This document shows, one piece after another, positions 1-10,278 of a DNA stretch of 18,638 nucleotides. How positions within the stretch are numbered: the first letter of the stretch is position 1; every line of letters begins with the position of its first letter. Both the position numbers and the translations under genes were made by a program. Below the pieces are notes generated by a model, which was not told the DNA's origin, did not search any database, and saw only the letters and a program-made list of their open reading frames with translations. Origin of the DNA: Conidiobolus incongruus B7586 (taxonomy: Eukaryota > Entomophthoromycota > Entomophthoromycetes > Entomophthorales > Conidiobolaceae); the NCBI GenBank assembly GCA_000697335.1, contig JNEM01008764.1, forward strand, positions 1-18,638, given 5' to 3'.

Positions 1-235
1 CTCCGTTAGTATTCCATTAAATCAATTGGAGAAAGAACTTGACACCCTTCATACCAAGCATGATCTCAGTAAACCATTCTACTTTCTGTGTAGATTGGGT
101 AACGACAGTCAATTGGCTGTTGAGCTATATAAGCGCTATCTCGACGAAAAGGGAGAAAGCAGAGTTATCAAAGATATTCAAGGTGGGCTTTTGAGTTGGA
201 CCAATGAGGTTGATAAAGATTTCCCAATTTATTAA
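1..235 (+). CDS. UBA4: UBA4/MOCS3-like sulfurtransferase, C-terminal rhodanese domain (partial, 5' end outside window)
   Basis: The frame is open from base 2 to the TAA at 233-235, giving 77 residues with no start codon, so this is the 3' end of a gene that begins upstream. It reads SVSIPLNQLEKEL..., then the loop FLCRLGNDSQ, then IKDIQGGLLSWTNEVD and the terminus DFPIY. In Uba4/MOCS3 the rhodanese domain has the active-site loop CR.GNDSQ, whose Cys carries the persulfide, followed by an IGGL.AW..EVDP.FP.Y ending. All of these are present. The family adenylates and thiocarboxylates Urm1 (and MoaD-type proteins) for 2-thiolation of tRNA wobble uridines in the cytosol. The E1-like adenylation domain lies outside the window. 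The gene converges with topoisomerase II. An AATAAA at 282-287 could serve in polyadenylation, but such strings are common in this AT-rich DNA. Confidence 0.88.
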   Translation, partial: SVSIPLNQLEKELDTLHTKHDLSKPFYFLCRLGNDSQLAVELYKRYLDEKGESRVIKDIQGGLLSWTNEVDKDFPIY

Positions 236-495
236 ATCAAAGAGTACTATAGATTTTATATCATTTTAAATTAATTATTATAATAAAGTAGTTTTGAAGG
301 AATTTTACCCAAGTGAATTTTTTTATCAAATATTAATATATAGACTTGAATTGTATAAAAAATTAAAATAAAATAATTTAAAGTGATAAAAAATTTAAAT
401 TTAATTAAAATTTATTTATTTGAGAGCGTTAACAGTTGATAGTAATTATAGCAATAGAAACTTGAAAAAAGTCCAGAGTATAGTATATATTAAAA

Positions 496-3400
496 TTACT
501 CAAAATCATCATCATTGTTATCGAAATAGTCATCTGTATCGTCATTCTCTTCATCGCTTGAGCTAATAACCTTATAGCTTCGCTTGGTAGCAGTTCCTCT
601 ACGTGGCATAGACCTAGGCTGCACAGGAGATGACACTTGAGGTTCGTCATTTTCAGATAAATCAGAGTCAATGACTTTAGCTTTGGATTTAGTGGTTGAT
701 TTAGCAGCTGAAGTAGTTTTCTTACTAGTCTGCTTAGGTTTTGAAGCGCTGGTGGAAGCTTTGGGGTTATCATTGTCAGATAACTCAGGGTCAACGATAA
801 TTGATTTGGATTTAGAAGATGATTTAGTAATTGAAGTAGCATTCTTTGAATCCTGCTTAGAGTTTGAAGCATTGGTAAAAGCTTCAGGTCCATCATTGTC
901 AAAGAAATCACATGAAAATACAGGAGATTGCGCAAAAGGATCCGAGACCTTAGCAGTGGGAGGATCAGAATCATCCGTATTGGCGACTTGAGTATCAACT
1001 TTTGCTTTTTTCGTGGCACTTGATTTTTCTGGAGAACTTCGTATAATTTTGACTACATCATCTTCGTCCTTGTCGGAATCCAAAACAAAGACATTTTCTG
1101 CAGGTTTTTCTGGTTTTATAATAAATTGGTCCATTGTGGACTGACCACTTGAAAATTTAGCGGATGTATTTGTAGCCTTGCGTTTGGCACTAGGTTTTGG
1201 ATAGAAATCACCGTCATCATCTGGCTTGTTAGGTTTAGCTGCAGCACTGGTTCGTTTACTTTTCCCTTCTTATTACGATTTGATCCGCCCAAAGTACTGG
1301 ATTCTTGTTCAATTCTATCAAGCTCAAGAATTCTTTCCCATTCTTTTTCAATATTCTGAAGATCAATCTCCCACAAATCATATGGAGTTCTTGAAAGAAG
1401 TAATTCGAGCTCCTTTTGAGTATTATCTTTTTCTTTAAGTAGTTTATCTACTTTTTCCTGCGTCAAATTGTAGATTGGCATATTCAGTAAATAGTCATAA
1501 TCTTTAGAGTTTTCAACAGAATCGCTATCTTCTTCATCGTTAACTACATGACCACCAGGAGGGAATGGAAGATAATTTTTATTTCTCAAATCTTTAACAA
1601 TATCCTTTTTCTTCCTATTATTGATCTTGAGAGTTCCTTTAATAACTTCGAGAATAAATCGAACTTTTTCACTTATCTTATCAAAATCTGTCTTCAATAA
1701 ACTCGATAAATGTTTCTTTCTTTCGATATAATATTTGAGTCGGATTTCATAAAACTCTTCTAGAATTTCTTCCGGGGAGCCATATTTTTTGATGCGGCTT
1801 TCACTATCAAAGCAAACCATATTGGATGTACTCATTTGCGAAATTAAACCAAAACGAGTCAATAGCCCGACTTTTTCAGCTTCAGCCATTTGACTATCTG
1901 TCAAGGTAATTCTAAAATCAATAAGAGAGTTACCACTATAATCCTGGAATCCTTTGATAATTTTGTCTTGAGTTTGCCATTTTTCCAACTGCTTCTTGTA
2001 GGCCTCGGTCCATGTACGAATAGGTAATTCGGTAATCCTTAAAGTGTTAGTACCTGTCTTTTCGATCACTCCCTCAACACGCCATTTTTGAGAATCAACT
2101 TGAACAAATTTGCCTTTGAATCCACGATACCATGGAGCCATAGGAACGATTGGTTCATTCTTCATGCGGCGACGCAAATTATCGATGATATCTTGTGGGT
2201 TGTAGTTAGGAATAAATGTACTCCAACCAGTACCAATACCTTCCGAACCATTGACCAAAACCATTGGAATGACAGGAACATACCATTCTGGTTCAATCTT
2301 CTTATTTTCTTCCTCTTGCTGAGTGAGAATGGGATCATCATGTATATGATAAATAGCACGGGTAATATTTGCTAATTTGGTGGAAAGATAACGAGGTGCA
2401 CCAGCATCTTTGCCACCTTGCATTCTAGTACCGAATTGACCCTCGGGAACTAAAAGATTAATATTGCAATTTCCTACATAGTCATTGGCCATTGATATGA
2501 TGGTGGAATGTAAACTCTGTTCACCGTGGTGGTAAGCAGTGTGGAGCGAAATATAACCACCCAACTGTTCAACTTTGATAGATTCTTTGAGATCATACTT
2601 GAAACAACCAAAAAGAATCTTACGCTGACCAGGTTTGAATGAATCTACAACAGAGGGGATAGAACGAATATTATCCGCCATACTGAATAAAATCAGTTCA
2701 TTATTTATAAAATCACTATGTCGAATTTCCGGTGCTGTGACATCCAAATAAGTTCCAGGTCGATATCCTCTGAGCCATTGCTTACGAGCTTCGGCCTTAT
2801 CTTTACTAAATACAAGTTTAATATCCTCTCGTTCGGAATCTGTACATACAGCAAAATTTTTTTGATGGATCTCGAGCTTTGAGAAATACTCGCGGGCTTC
2901 TTCTTTTGTAGAAGTGGCCAAACCTTTGTAATATTTGGGCTTCCATCCAGCAGCGTTACTAGTCTCTTCTCTCCATCTCTCATATTCAGGTAAATTAAAG
3001 AACACTTGGGTTTTCTTATTCTTAGTGACTTTAACAATTGGAGTAATAAACTGCTTCAAAAATCCTGGGATTTTTAATAGAGAAGGGAAAAAGTGATCAA
3101 GATAATTAATGATTAGACCTTTGATGTGTGAACCATCATGATCCTGATCTGTCATAATCATCAAATGACCATAGCGAAGGTCAGATGTATCAGTATATAC
3201 TTTTCCCGTCTTTAATCCGAGAATTTTTTTGATATTATTCAGCTCATCATTATTATTGATTTGTTTGAAAGAAGCATCTCGAACATTTAAAATTTTACCT
3301 CGCAAAGGATATACACCAAAGTACTCAGGCCCTACTACTGAAAATCCTGATAGTACCAAATTCTTCGCTGAGTTACCTTCGGTCAGAATTAGAGTACAAT

Positions 3401-5118
3401 CTTTCGATTTAGCTGTGCCAGCATAAATGGCATCAGTAAGATTATCAATACCCGTAATTGATTTAACTTTGTCACCATCGGATTTAGTAGCATTTTTTTG
3501 ATCCTTTTTATCTAAAACGTTTTTGACTGAATCCACAATCTCGGAGTTCCTGAGAGCTTTTTTGAACGTATCCGAAACATTGAACGCAGAACCAAACCTG
3601 CTTGAAGGTAGTGTCATATTCTCTTTAGTTTGAGAATCAAAAGAAGGATTTTCAATCAAACAGTTAACAAACAACATCATTTGGTTTTTGATGTCAGATG
3701 ATTTAGTTTTGGAATTTTTTTTATCAATACGCTCGCGAATTATATTCACAATTTTATCAGCTACATGATTTAAATGAGTACCGCCTTTAGGTGTGGAGAT
3801 TGAGTTTACAAAGCTCATATGTTGGAAATCTCGGTCAGATTTACAAGCGATTACCTCCCATCGAGTATTGGACTTATCATGATAGAGTTTAGGCTTGTTG
3901 CCTTCTTCATCTATAGGTAAATACAGCTCTGCGTATTCTTTAAAGTTCTTAATCGCTATTTTTGATCCATTCAAATACACATTGACATCTTTAACGCAAC
4001 CTGCCAAATCATAAACACGTCTTTTCAATAAAGCAACGGCATCCTCGTCCAAGTGATCCATACCGAATTTTGCCAAGTCGGGCTTAAACGAAATTCTAGT
4101 ATACTCCTCCTTCTTTGAGTTTTTCAAAATTTTGGGAGGATTGAGTACGGACATATTGTTGGTAAATTTTTGATAATACTTCAGTTCAGACTCTTTACTA
4201 GCAGTTTCAACAATGAATTCAGTACTGAAAATATTACAAAGTTTAGCACCGTAACCGTTACGACCACCAGTCACCTTTTTATCCGAGTCATTATAGTTGG
4301 AACTAGTGAGCAAATGACCAAAGATTAATTCGGGAACGTAGACCTTTTCTTTTTGATGCATTTGAATGGGGATCCCTTTACCATCATTGTGGACCGAAAT
4401 AAAATTGTTTTCTGGATCAATGGTGACCTTAATATTTCTCATACTGGGATCACGCTGTTTATTATCGGCAGCATTAACTAAAATTTCATCGAAAATTTTA
4501 TAGAAACCGGGAGAAATATTGATAGTTTTCTTAATCATTTTCTTGCTTTCCTCATCAAAGATCCACAGTTCCTGTTCGTTGCGTTCTGTGGATCCAATAT
4601 AAGTATCTGGACGAAGTAAAATGTGTTCGAGCTGAGTTTTCTTTTGGTAAATCTGTTCGATTGTTTTTCCTTTTTCCAAATCACGGAACTCTTCCTGAGG
4701 AGGTGAAGGCTGGTCAGTTTCTTCTGAGTTTTGATCGTTCTGTTCACTCTGATTGGAGGTTACGGAACCTTCGTTTTGCTTAAGAAAATCAGTGATTAGT
4801 GATCCTGCCTTTTTCTTCGTAACTCTAGGCTTTGAAGTTTTTTTGACCAATGACGTTTCACTGTTCGCGTCAGTGGAAGTTTCGCCGTCAACTTTTAAAC
4901 GTTTATTGGGATTTGCTTTAGTCGAAGCCTAAAATACCAAAATAAAAATAAAAATAAAAATAAAAATAAAATAGTATATATATTCAACTTACTTTTGAAG
5001 TCGTCTTACCCGTTCCATTTTTAGAAGTGGACTTCTTAATCTGGCTAACTTCAAAATCGGAGTCATCATCTACCTGAAACGAGCTATCATTGTTATATTC
5101 GGATTCATTAGGTGGCAT
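496..5118 (-). CDS. TOP2: DNA topoisomerase II (two exons; C-terminal tail reached through a -1 frame change)
   Basis: Exon 1 is 5118-4993 (MPPNESEYNN..., 42 codons). A 64-nt GTAAGT...TTTTAG intron occupies 4929-4992. Exon 2 starts at 4928. The enzyme passes one duplex through a transient break in another, using ATP, in the nucleus. Landmarks in order are the ATPase segment LLRPDTYIGS, the N-box EILVNAADN, the GHKL loop GGRNGYGAKL, the TOPRIM motif EGNSAK (normally EGDSAK; N561), PLRGKILNV, the metal-binding DQDHDGSHIKGL, and the catalytic Tyr889 in GAPRYL. The core frame continues past GK1265 into an unrelated 47-residue end stopping at 1116. The natural tail (SKRTSAAAKPNKPDDDGDF..., with NLS-like and acidic patches) lies in the -1 frame from 1260 to the stop at 496-498. 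With the shift the protein is about 1519 aa, a normal length for eukaryotic topoisomerase II; without it about 1312 aa. A one-base assembly error would look the same. Confidence 0.95.
655..900 (-). repeat. Two 123-bp in-frame tandem repeats in the TOP2 C-terminal tail
   Basis: Two adjacent 41-residue units, 900-778 and 777-655, align without gaps. The first begins DNDGPEAFTNASNSKQ and ends VDPELS; the second begins DNDNPKASTSASKPKQ and ends IDSDLS. A third partial copy starts ENDEPQ at 654. Each unit has an acidic start, a Ser/Thr/Lys-rich basic middle (KSSSKSKS, KSTTKSKAK) and an acidic end, as in disordered, phosphorylatable topoisomerase II tails. The repeat lies wholly in the -1 frame beyond the slippery site, and its 123-nt period (a multiple of three) is a sign that this frame is or was translated. 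Confidence 0.85.
1260..1266 (-). promoter_or_regulatory. Candidate -1 ribosomal frameshift site (GGGAAAA) in TOP2
   Basis: On the minus strand the heptamer G GGA AAA sits with GGA (1265-1263) and AAA (1262-1260) in the zero frame, which is the X XXY YYZ arrangement of canonical -1 slippery sites. Re-reading base 1260 gives AGT AAA CGA and enters exactly the frame that encodes the conserved-looking tail. The new frame has a stop only 12 and 15 bases upstream of the re-entry point, so the switch must happen within a few codons of here. I see no strong stimulatory stem just downstream, only a small GCTGCAGC palindrome about 15 nt on. A missing A in the A4 run is the main alternative. A 29- or 32-nt intron starting at GTACTT is formally possible but shorter than every other intron here. 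Confidence 0.4.
4929..4992 (-). other. TOP2 intron 1 with an AAAAAT microsatellite
   Basis: This 64-nt phase-0 intron has donor GTAAGT (4992-4987) and acceptor TTTTAG (4929). Removing it joins exon 1 (...KTTSK) to exon 2 (ASTKANPNKR...). Most of its 3' half is a run of about four AAAAAT hexamers plus partial copies (+ strand, about 4938-4971), which on the transcribed strand forms a T-rich tract leading to the acceptor. Confidence 0.85.
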
Positions 5119-5978
5119 ATCAATCAATTAATTTAATTATAAAGATTAAAGAATTAAAATTAAAATTCAGTTTAGTTTAATTCAACTAAATAATTTGATT
5201 TGTTTAGTTTTATAAATATCATCCCTGTAATTAATTATTTTATAACATTTACTAAATGCTATATTTTTATGGGAAGACTGATTCGATAAAATTATTCAAA
5301 AATTTTAAGATAATATATGGCATAGCATACTAAAAATATTAACAAAGATTACCATCAAATAATATATTTCAATGTAATTGATTTGGCTAATATTAAATTT
5401 AAAAGAAATTTACATTCAAAATTCAATTTGATTTTATCAAAGTGGTTTTTTGTATTATTAAAACTCTACTTTGAATATAAATTGTCACATATGTAAATAT
5501 TATTTTAGTAAAATTATAAATATAAATGTAATTTTTAAAGTAAAACAATTAATAGAGTATATATAAAATGATGAATCAATTTTGATTAATTCCTAATTAA
5601 TATTAGTTTATCAATTTGAAAATAACCGGATTTAAGTGGCAAAATAGCACTCAAAATGAATTAAAAATATCTAATTACTTTGGTTGAAATGATCTCTTGA
5701 AATCAATAATTTAAATAAATTAATATATATAAGATATTGTTTAGTCTTAATAATAATCAATGAGTTGAATATTTTATTTTATTCAAATTTAAAAGAAATA
5801 CTTAATTTTTTATTCACATTAACTAATCTAGATAAAAGCCATTTTGAATTTTATGAAAAAATATATAATATATGATGTTGCTATTTTTATTAAAAAAGTT
5901 ATGATGATAAATAAAAATAAAAGTTTTTAAATAATGATAAAAAATAAATATTATAATTAGACGTAATTATTTTGATGT
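5119..5978. other. Intergenic, AT-rich, no gene seen
   Basis: This is the stretch between the TOP2 start codon and the end of the next minus-strand gene. It must hold the TOP2 promoter and the upstream gene's terminator. I see only short AT-rich runs with frequent stops in all frames, and no tRNA-like or conserved coding segment. Confidence 0.6.
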
Positions 5979-7749
5979 CTAAAATTTAATTCCAGCTTCT
6001 CTTAATACACTTAACTCCCACTTAAAACCCTGGATGACTTTCTCAGGAATAACAATTGCAAAGGTAGGATCTAAAAACAATTCCTGGCCCCTGTGGATGA
6101 GACATCCCCAGCAAAAGTTCCACCTTTGAATGTCTTTAACGTTGCCGAATAGGTCAGCTGGGATGATGGGGAGGACGATGGCGAGTGAGAAGGCATCGAT
6201 TGGATCTTTGCTAGCTGTCGAGTAGTAAATAATGTGGAGAGTTAGTTGAATGATCTTTTGCAATAAATGAAATTTCCATGAGCCTAAGCCTAGAAGTAAC
6301 CGAATTAAGTGCACCTCTTCTAAATCTGGACACCATTGGAAATTGACAGCTCCACTCCAATTGTGACTAGATGCTTGTGGTGGAGTCGGTGGCATTAGCG
6401 ACATGATAGATCGAGCGACAGCAACGGGTATCAGTCCATTCATATTTTTGATAGCGTGTTTCAGGTGGGATGCAATGAGTTTTGGATCGTACTTGATCGG
6501 AATCGGAGTTAGTAATTCCTTTTCCGAACTTGTGACAGATTCCGAGTTGGAAGTATTCTGAGACGATTCGGAATTCATGCTCTGGTGGTACTTGACCATA
6601 CCTATCTCGTTGATTTGACGTAATTGGCTTTGGTCACATCCCTCTCTGAACCAGTGACTTGGACTCTCTGTGAAACTTGTAATTGTTTCGTAGTCTAATA
6701 AATACTCTACACTCAGTTGGAATTCTAGCACCCAGTTATCAGGTACAGGTTCTGAAGTTGCTATGGGGATGCTTTTGATTAGTTGGTGAAATAGTACAGC
6801 GGGAAAGATTGGCGATTTGGGGCGAGTTAAACACTCCATCAGTTGCAATACGACCATTTCAATGGTGATTTTTTTGGAATTTAAATTACTATAAGACAGG
6901 GAAGAATCGAGTGAAGATCGTGATGCATGAGCAAAAGATGGCATATTAATGGATGATTGGGACGAGAGTGTAGCGCGTCTTGATCTTGGGGAAGATGGCA
7001 CATAATTGGATTTGGAGTCCAGATAATTATATCCAAGATGAATTGCGTAAATTGTATCTTCATTTTTACTCATCAATGACGCCAGTTTGGGAAAACCTGC
7101 AATCGTGATCAAATGAGACAACATTTGATTATTCGCAATCGCCAATTTTGTCGCAGCAAATCCATATAGTCGACAGAATTGGGTCAAAAACCACCAGTGA
7201 TCGATATTGGGGTCCTCGCCAGTATTTGCAACCGCTTGCCAGCAGCATTTGATCACCCTCAGGAGGTACTCCCGCGGAATCAACTTTTCGGAAACACCAC
7301 CTCCTGGAGGGCTATACACGAGAATTTCTTTTTGGCGAATCCCCCAAGTAACTGCTTTAGCACGATCTAATTTGATTCTTGCACCGTCTTCGGAAAATAA
7401 ATAACATACCAATTTTAGTACCAGTAGAGGCGCATAAGTGGTGAAATTATCAATAGATTCTTGACTAAATTCTCTATTGCTGCGGATTTGTTCTTGAACG
7501 TTACGTAATCTTTCATAATTCATTCTCTAGATTAAATTAGTACCAACTATAAAATAAGTTAATTACACAAAATATACCCACCTTTTTAGCCGAATTCTTC
7601 TTAGCCTTCTGAAACATACTGGTGAAAAAGTGATACATTTTGGACCATCTCTCCGGCTTATGTTGACTAACTGTTACTGATATAATACTTTCCGATTGTC
7701 CCAAAGGATTTGAGGTAGATATACTTTGAGAATCTCTAGATTTTTCCAT
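5979..7749 (-). CDS. Unrecognised 571-aa protein, two exons; C-terminal half possibly RhoGAP-like
   Basis: Exon 1 is 7749-7582 (56 codons, MEKSRDSQSIS...). A 55-nt intron lies at 7527-7581 with donor GTGGGT, branch site TACTAAT and acceptor CTAG. Exon 2 is 7526-5979. The ATG at 7749 is preferred because the splice keeps frame and the branch site is textbook; an internal ATG at 7523 is the alternative. I do not recognise the family. Residues about 57-230 are mixed helical (PLLVLKLVCYLFSEDG, KCCWQAV, WWFLTQFCRLYGFAATKLAI), then comes a Ser-rich linker (PSSPRSRRATLSSQSS), a second folded stretch, a Ser/Asn/Glu linker, and a C-terminal part with GLIPVAVARSIM, then LLLGLGSWKFHLLQKII, then AFSLAIVLPII. 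The last two resemble the LL..LP....L..L and M....LA+V..P segments of RhoGAP domains, but I see no arginine-finger loop. That resemblance is inference by eye. No membrane segment or signal peptide is evident. Confidence 0.8.
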
Positions 7750-9034
7750 ATCACTCTATAGTTTTAATATTAAAACTTGGATATATTTTGTATTCTATAA
7801 TTATCTTTGGAATTATTATTTTATTGTATATATTATTTTTATAAGAAATTTGAAGTTGATAAATTATAAATACAAAATTAAATATTAAATTATTAAATAA
7901 AAAAGAATTAAGCACATTAAATAACATGAATAAGGTATAATATCAGTACAATATATCATATTTATTTATATAATCATCAATATATTTTTCACATTCAATA
8001 TTTATCCAAAATTTATAACTTGTATATTGATATTTTGATTGAAATATTTTGTTAAATTACTGGATCAAAATTAAAACATAATTCTAGTGATTATTAACAT
8101 TATAAATTTGAATAATTTGATTCATTCAGCATTAATAAATGATATCTTTGGTTAAATTAATATTATATAAACGAAACTAAAACGTTAATTACTAATATTT
8201 CAATTATTTTATTGTAACAAATAGATTATTTCACAAAATATTTATATTCTTGAAAATGCGAATTATTGTAATGTAAAATATATGATCTATATTATTTTTA
8301 ATTATTTTTAACATGTATTACGGATATAATACCAAATATAATAATTGAAACTGGTGATGTAATGAAAACTTGATGGTTAATAGTGTAATGATCTAAATGA
8401 AATAACATACTATATTTGCTATATTTGATTAATAAAATATATAATCTCATTAGTATAATGAATAGTTTATTAAATCTTAATTACTAATTCAATTTTATAC
8501 TCAATCATTTCATTACTTCCAAAATTATAATGTGTTACAATTGAATATTACTAAGAGTTATTATGTAATCGTGATATAATCTAGTTCAATTATTAAATCA
8601 AAAATGTAAAAATGCAAAAACCGTTGATTGGAAACATCCAAAATATATATCACCTATTGAATTTCATTTCAAATAATAGCCTATTACTATTTTGAATTTT
8701 GTATCGATTATAATCTTCATAATATCCTTATTTTATAGATAGCATAATATTCAGTGATATTAAAAGATGTTAAAACTTGATATATAAAATATTGTAACAA
8801 GTATAATAATTATTAATGAAAGGATATTAGTGAATATTACAAAATAATGAACGTTAAATGATACTTATATTAGAAATATTGTGTTAATATATAAAATTAT
8901 TATAATGTCTTTTTGAATAATGGATACAAAAAATGAATATAAATCACTGCATTGCACAAATCTTTTTTTAATATAAAACAATCAATAGAACATTAAAATT
9001 CAACTAGTTAATATTGATTCCATTTTCTTTTTAA
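7750..9034. other. Intergenic, about 1.3 kb, AT-rich, no gene seen
   Basis: The stretch separates the end of the TXNL4B-like gene from the start of the unrecognised gene, both on the minus strand. G+C is low (11 of 60 bases in the sampled line 8041-8100). The longest ATG-started frames are under 30 codons with no recognisable motif, for example the 27-codon frame opening MQKPLIGN near 8612. I find no exon-like G+C islands. Confidence 0.55.
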
Positions 9035-9576
9035 TTAATAACCTTTATAATACAATTCATAATGCATAATCCTCTCCTTGGGAATTGGACTTGTAAACAT
9101 CTTTTTACCCTTCATTCCACCTCTATACAAAACCTCAACCAAGTCGATAAAATCCTGCTTACTTTGAAAGCTTCCCAAAAATTTAGTATTATCAGGTGTT
9201 CTAAAATCAATAAATATAGTGTGATAAAAATAAATGATTCTAATTACCCAAAATCTATGCGCAAATGCTGAGAATTGAAGAAAAATACGATAGTCGGAAT
9301 ATATTCAATTTCGAAGTAGTGAACATAGTCGGGACATTTGGACACTTCTATCGTGTATATAGAAGCCATTTTTGATAGTAGAGGAGCACTCTTTTCTAAC
9401 TATGAAATTCATTAGTTATATTAAAATTGAGCATTTTTATTAGTTACTATTCTGTCAAGTTCCATAGTATGGATATCTTCTAATTCACCAAATCTTAAAA
9501 CTAAAACTTTGTCGAAAGTTGTTAATATGGTTTGATCTATGGATTGCTTATTGGTAAGAGATGGTAATAATTCCAT
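9035..9576 (-). CDS. TXNL4B: TXNL4B/DIM2-like spliceosomal thioredoxin-fold protein (three exons)
   Basis: Exons are 9576-9448, 9399-9248 and 9200-9035, totalling 447 nt or 148 aa; human TXNL4B has 149. The introns are 48 nt (9400-9447, GTAACT...CATAG, with AACTAAT before the acceptor) and 47 nt (9201-9247, GTAATT...TTTTAG). Diagnostic segments are [50 protein letters not shown], the spliced [18 protein letters not shown] and [14 protein letters not shown]. These align in order with TXNL4B ([59 protein letters not shown]) rather than with the U5 protein DIM1/TXNL4A, whose signature is different. TXNL4B is a nuclear protein tied to pre-mRNA splicing. There is no CxxC pair, as expected for this family. 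The gene is invisible to single-exon ORF searches because no exon exceeds 56 codons. Confidence 0.93.
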
Positions 9577-10278
9577 GTTCTTTGCTATTTATGATAAAAT
9601 CATTGACATATCATATTCTTACCTCTATTTAATTCAATTTCTTATTCAATTGATTTTATGGGATAAGGGTATTACTTATTGCTCATCAAATATAAAATTT
9701 CCTTATTATTTCAATTCCAATCCAAATTAAAAAAATTACTAACAAAGGTCTAAATTAAATTAATTAAAAGCAATACAAAAATAAATAAATGAATAATGAA
9801 ATATAAACAAAAAAATTCAAGAAGATGAATCAATTAATATTTAGTCAAACAAATTCATTTGAATTCTCTATAACTTAAAGATAAATTAACCCTTCTGGAT
9901 AAAGCCCCTATATATTATTTTAATTAAAATGAATTAGATTATTAATATAATATACTAATATAATAATATAATATCAATTAAATACTATTTAAGAAAATCA
10001 GAAAGCCCTATAAAAAATGTAAAACCTAAGTGAATTCTCCAACAATTACGAATTTGTAATCTTAAATTATTATGGAAATGTTTTAATTTATTAGTTAATA
10101 ATCATTGAGTTTTAGTAATCAACTATATTATGTAAAATATCAAGATAAATCCAACAATATTTTGATATTGTCGAAACCTAATAATATGAATGTATTGAGG
10201 ATTTAGATAAAATAATCAAGTAAATATGAAATAATATTCATTTTATATAATTGATTAATTATGCTAGTTTTCTGACAG
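9577..10278. other. Intergenic between divergent TXNL4B-like gene and NAD kinase relic
   Basis: This must have contained the divergent promoters of both genes and the lost 5' exons of the NAD kinase. An open frame over 9545-9730 (+) lies on the opposite strand of TXNL4B exon 1 and its upstream region and is probably fortuitous. Two similar strings, AAAGCCCCTATATATT (near 9902) and AAAGCCCTATAAAAAA (near 10001), may be TATA-like elements. A short frame just before 10219 reads DLDKII next to a GTAAAT, but its phase does not fit the next exon, so I do not count it as coding. Confidence 0.45.

Noticed and set aside
429-1019. 196-codon minus-strand frame and 106-codon plus-strand frame over the TOP2 tail
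   Set aside because: They are shadows of the tandemly repeated TOP2 tail frame; their Leu-rich content reflects the repeat read out of frame.
1270-1305. 29- or 32-nt intron (GTACTT...AAG) as the cause of the TOP2 frame change
   Set aside because: It restores frame, but all other introns here are 46-64 nt and it has no branch site; kept only as a minor alternative.
7179-7404. Two overlapping 63-65-codon plus-strand frames
   Set aside because: Antisense shadows within the 571-aa gene.
9539-9730. 63-codon plus-strand frame
   Set aside because: It overlaps TXNL4B exon 1 on the other strand, is low-complexity and matches nothing.
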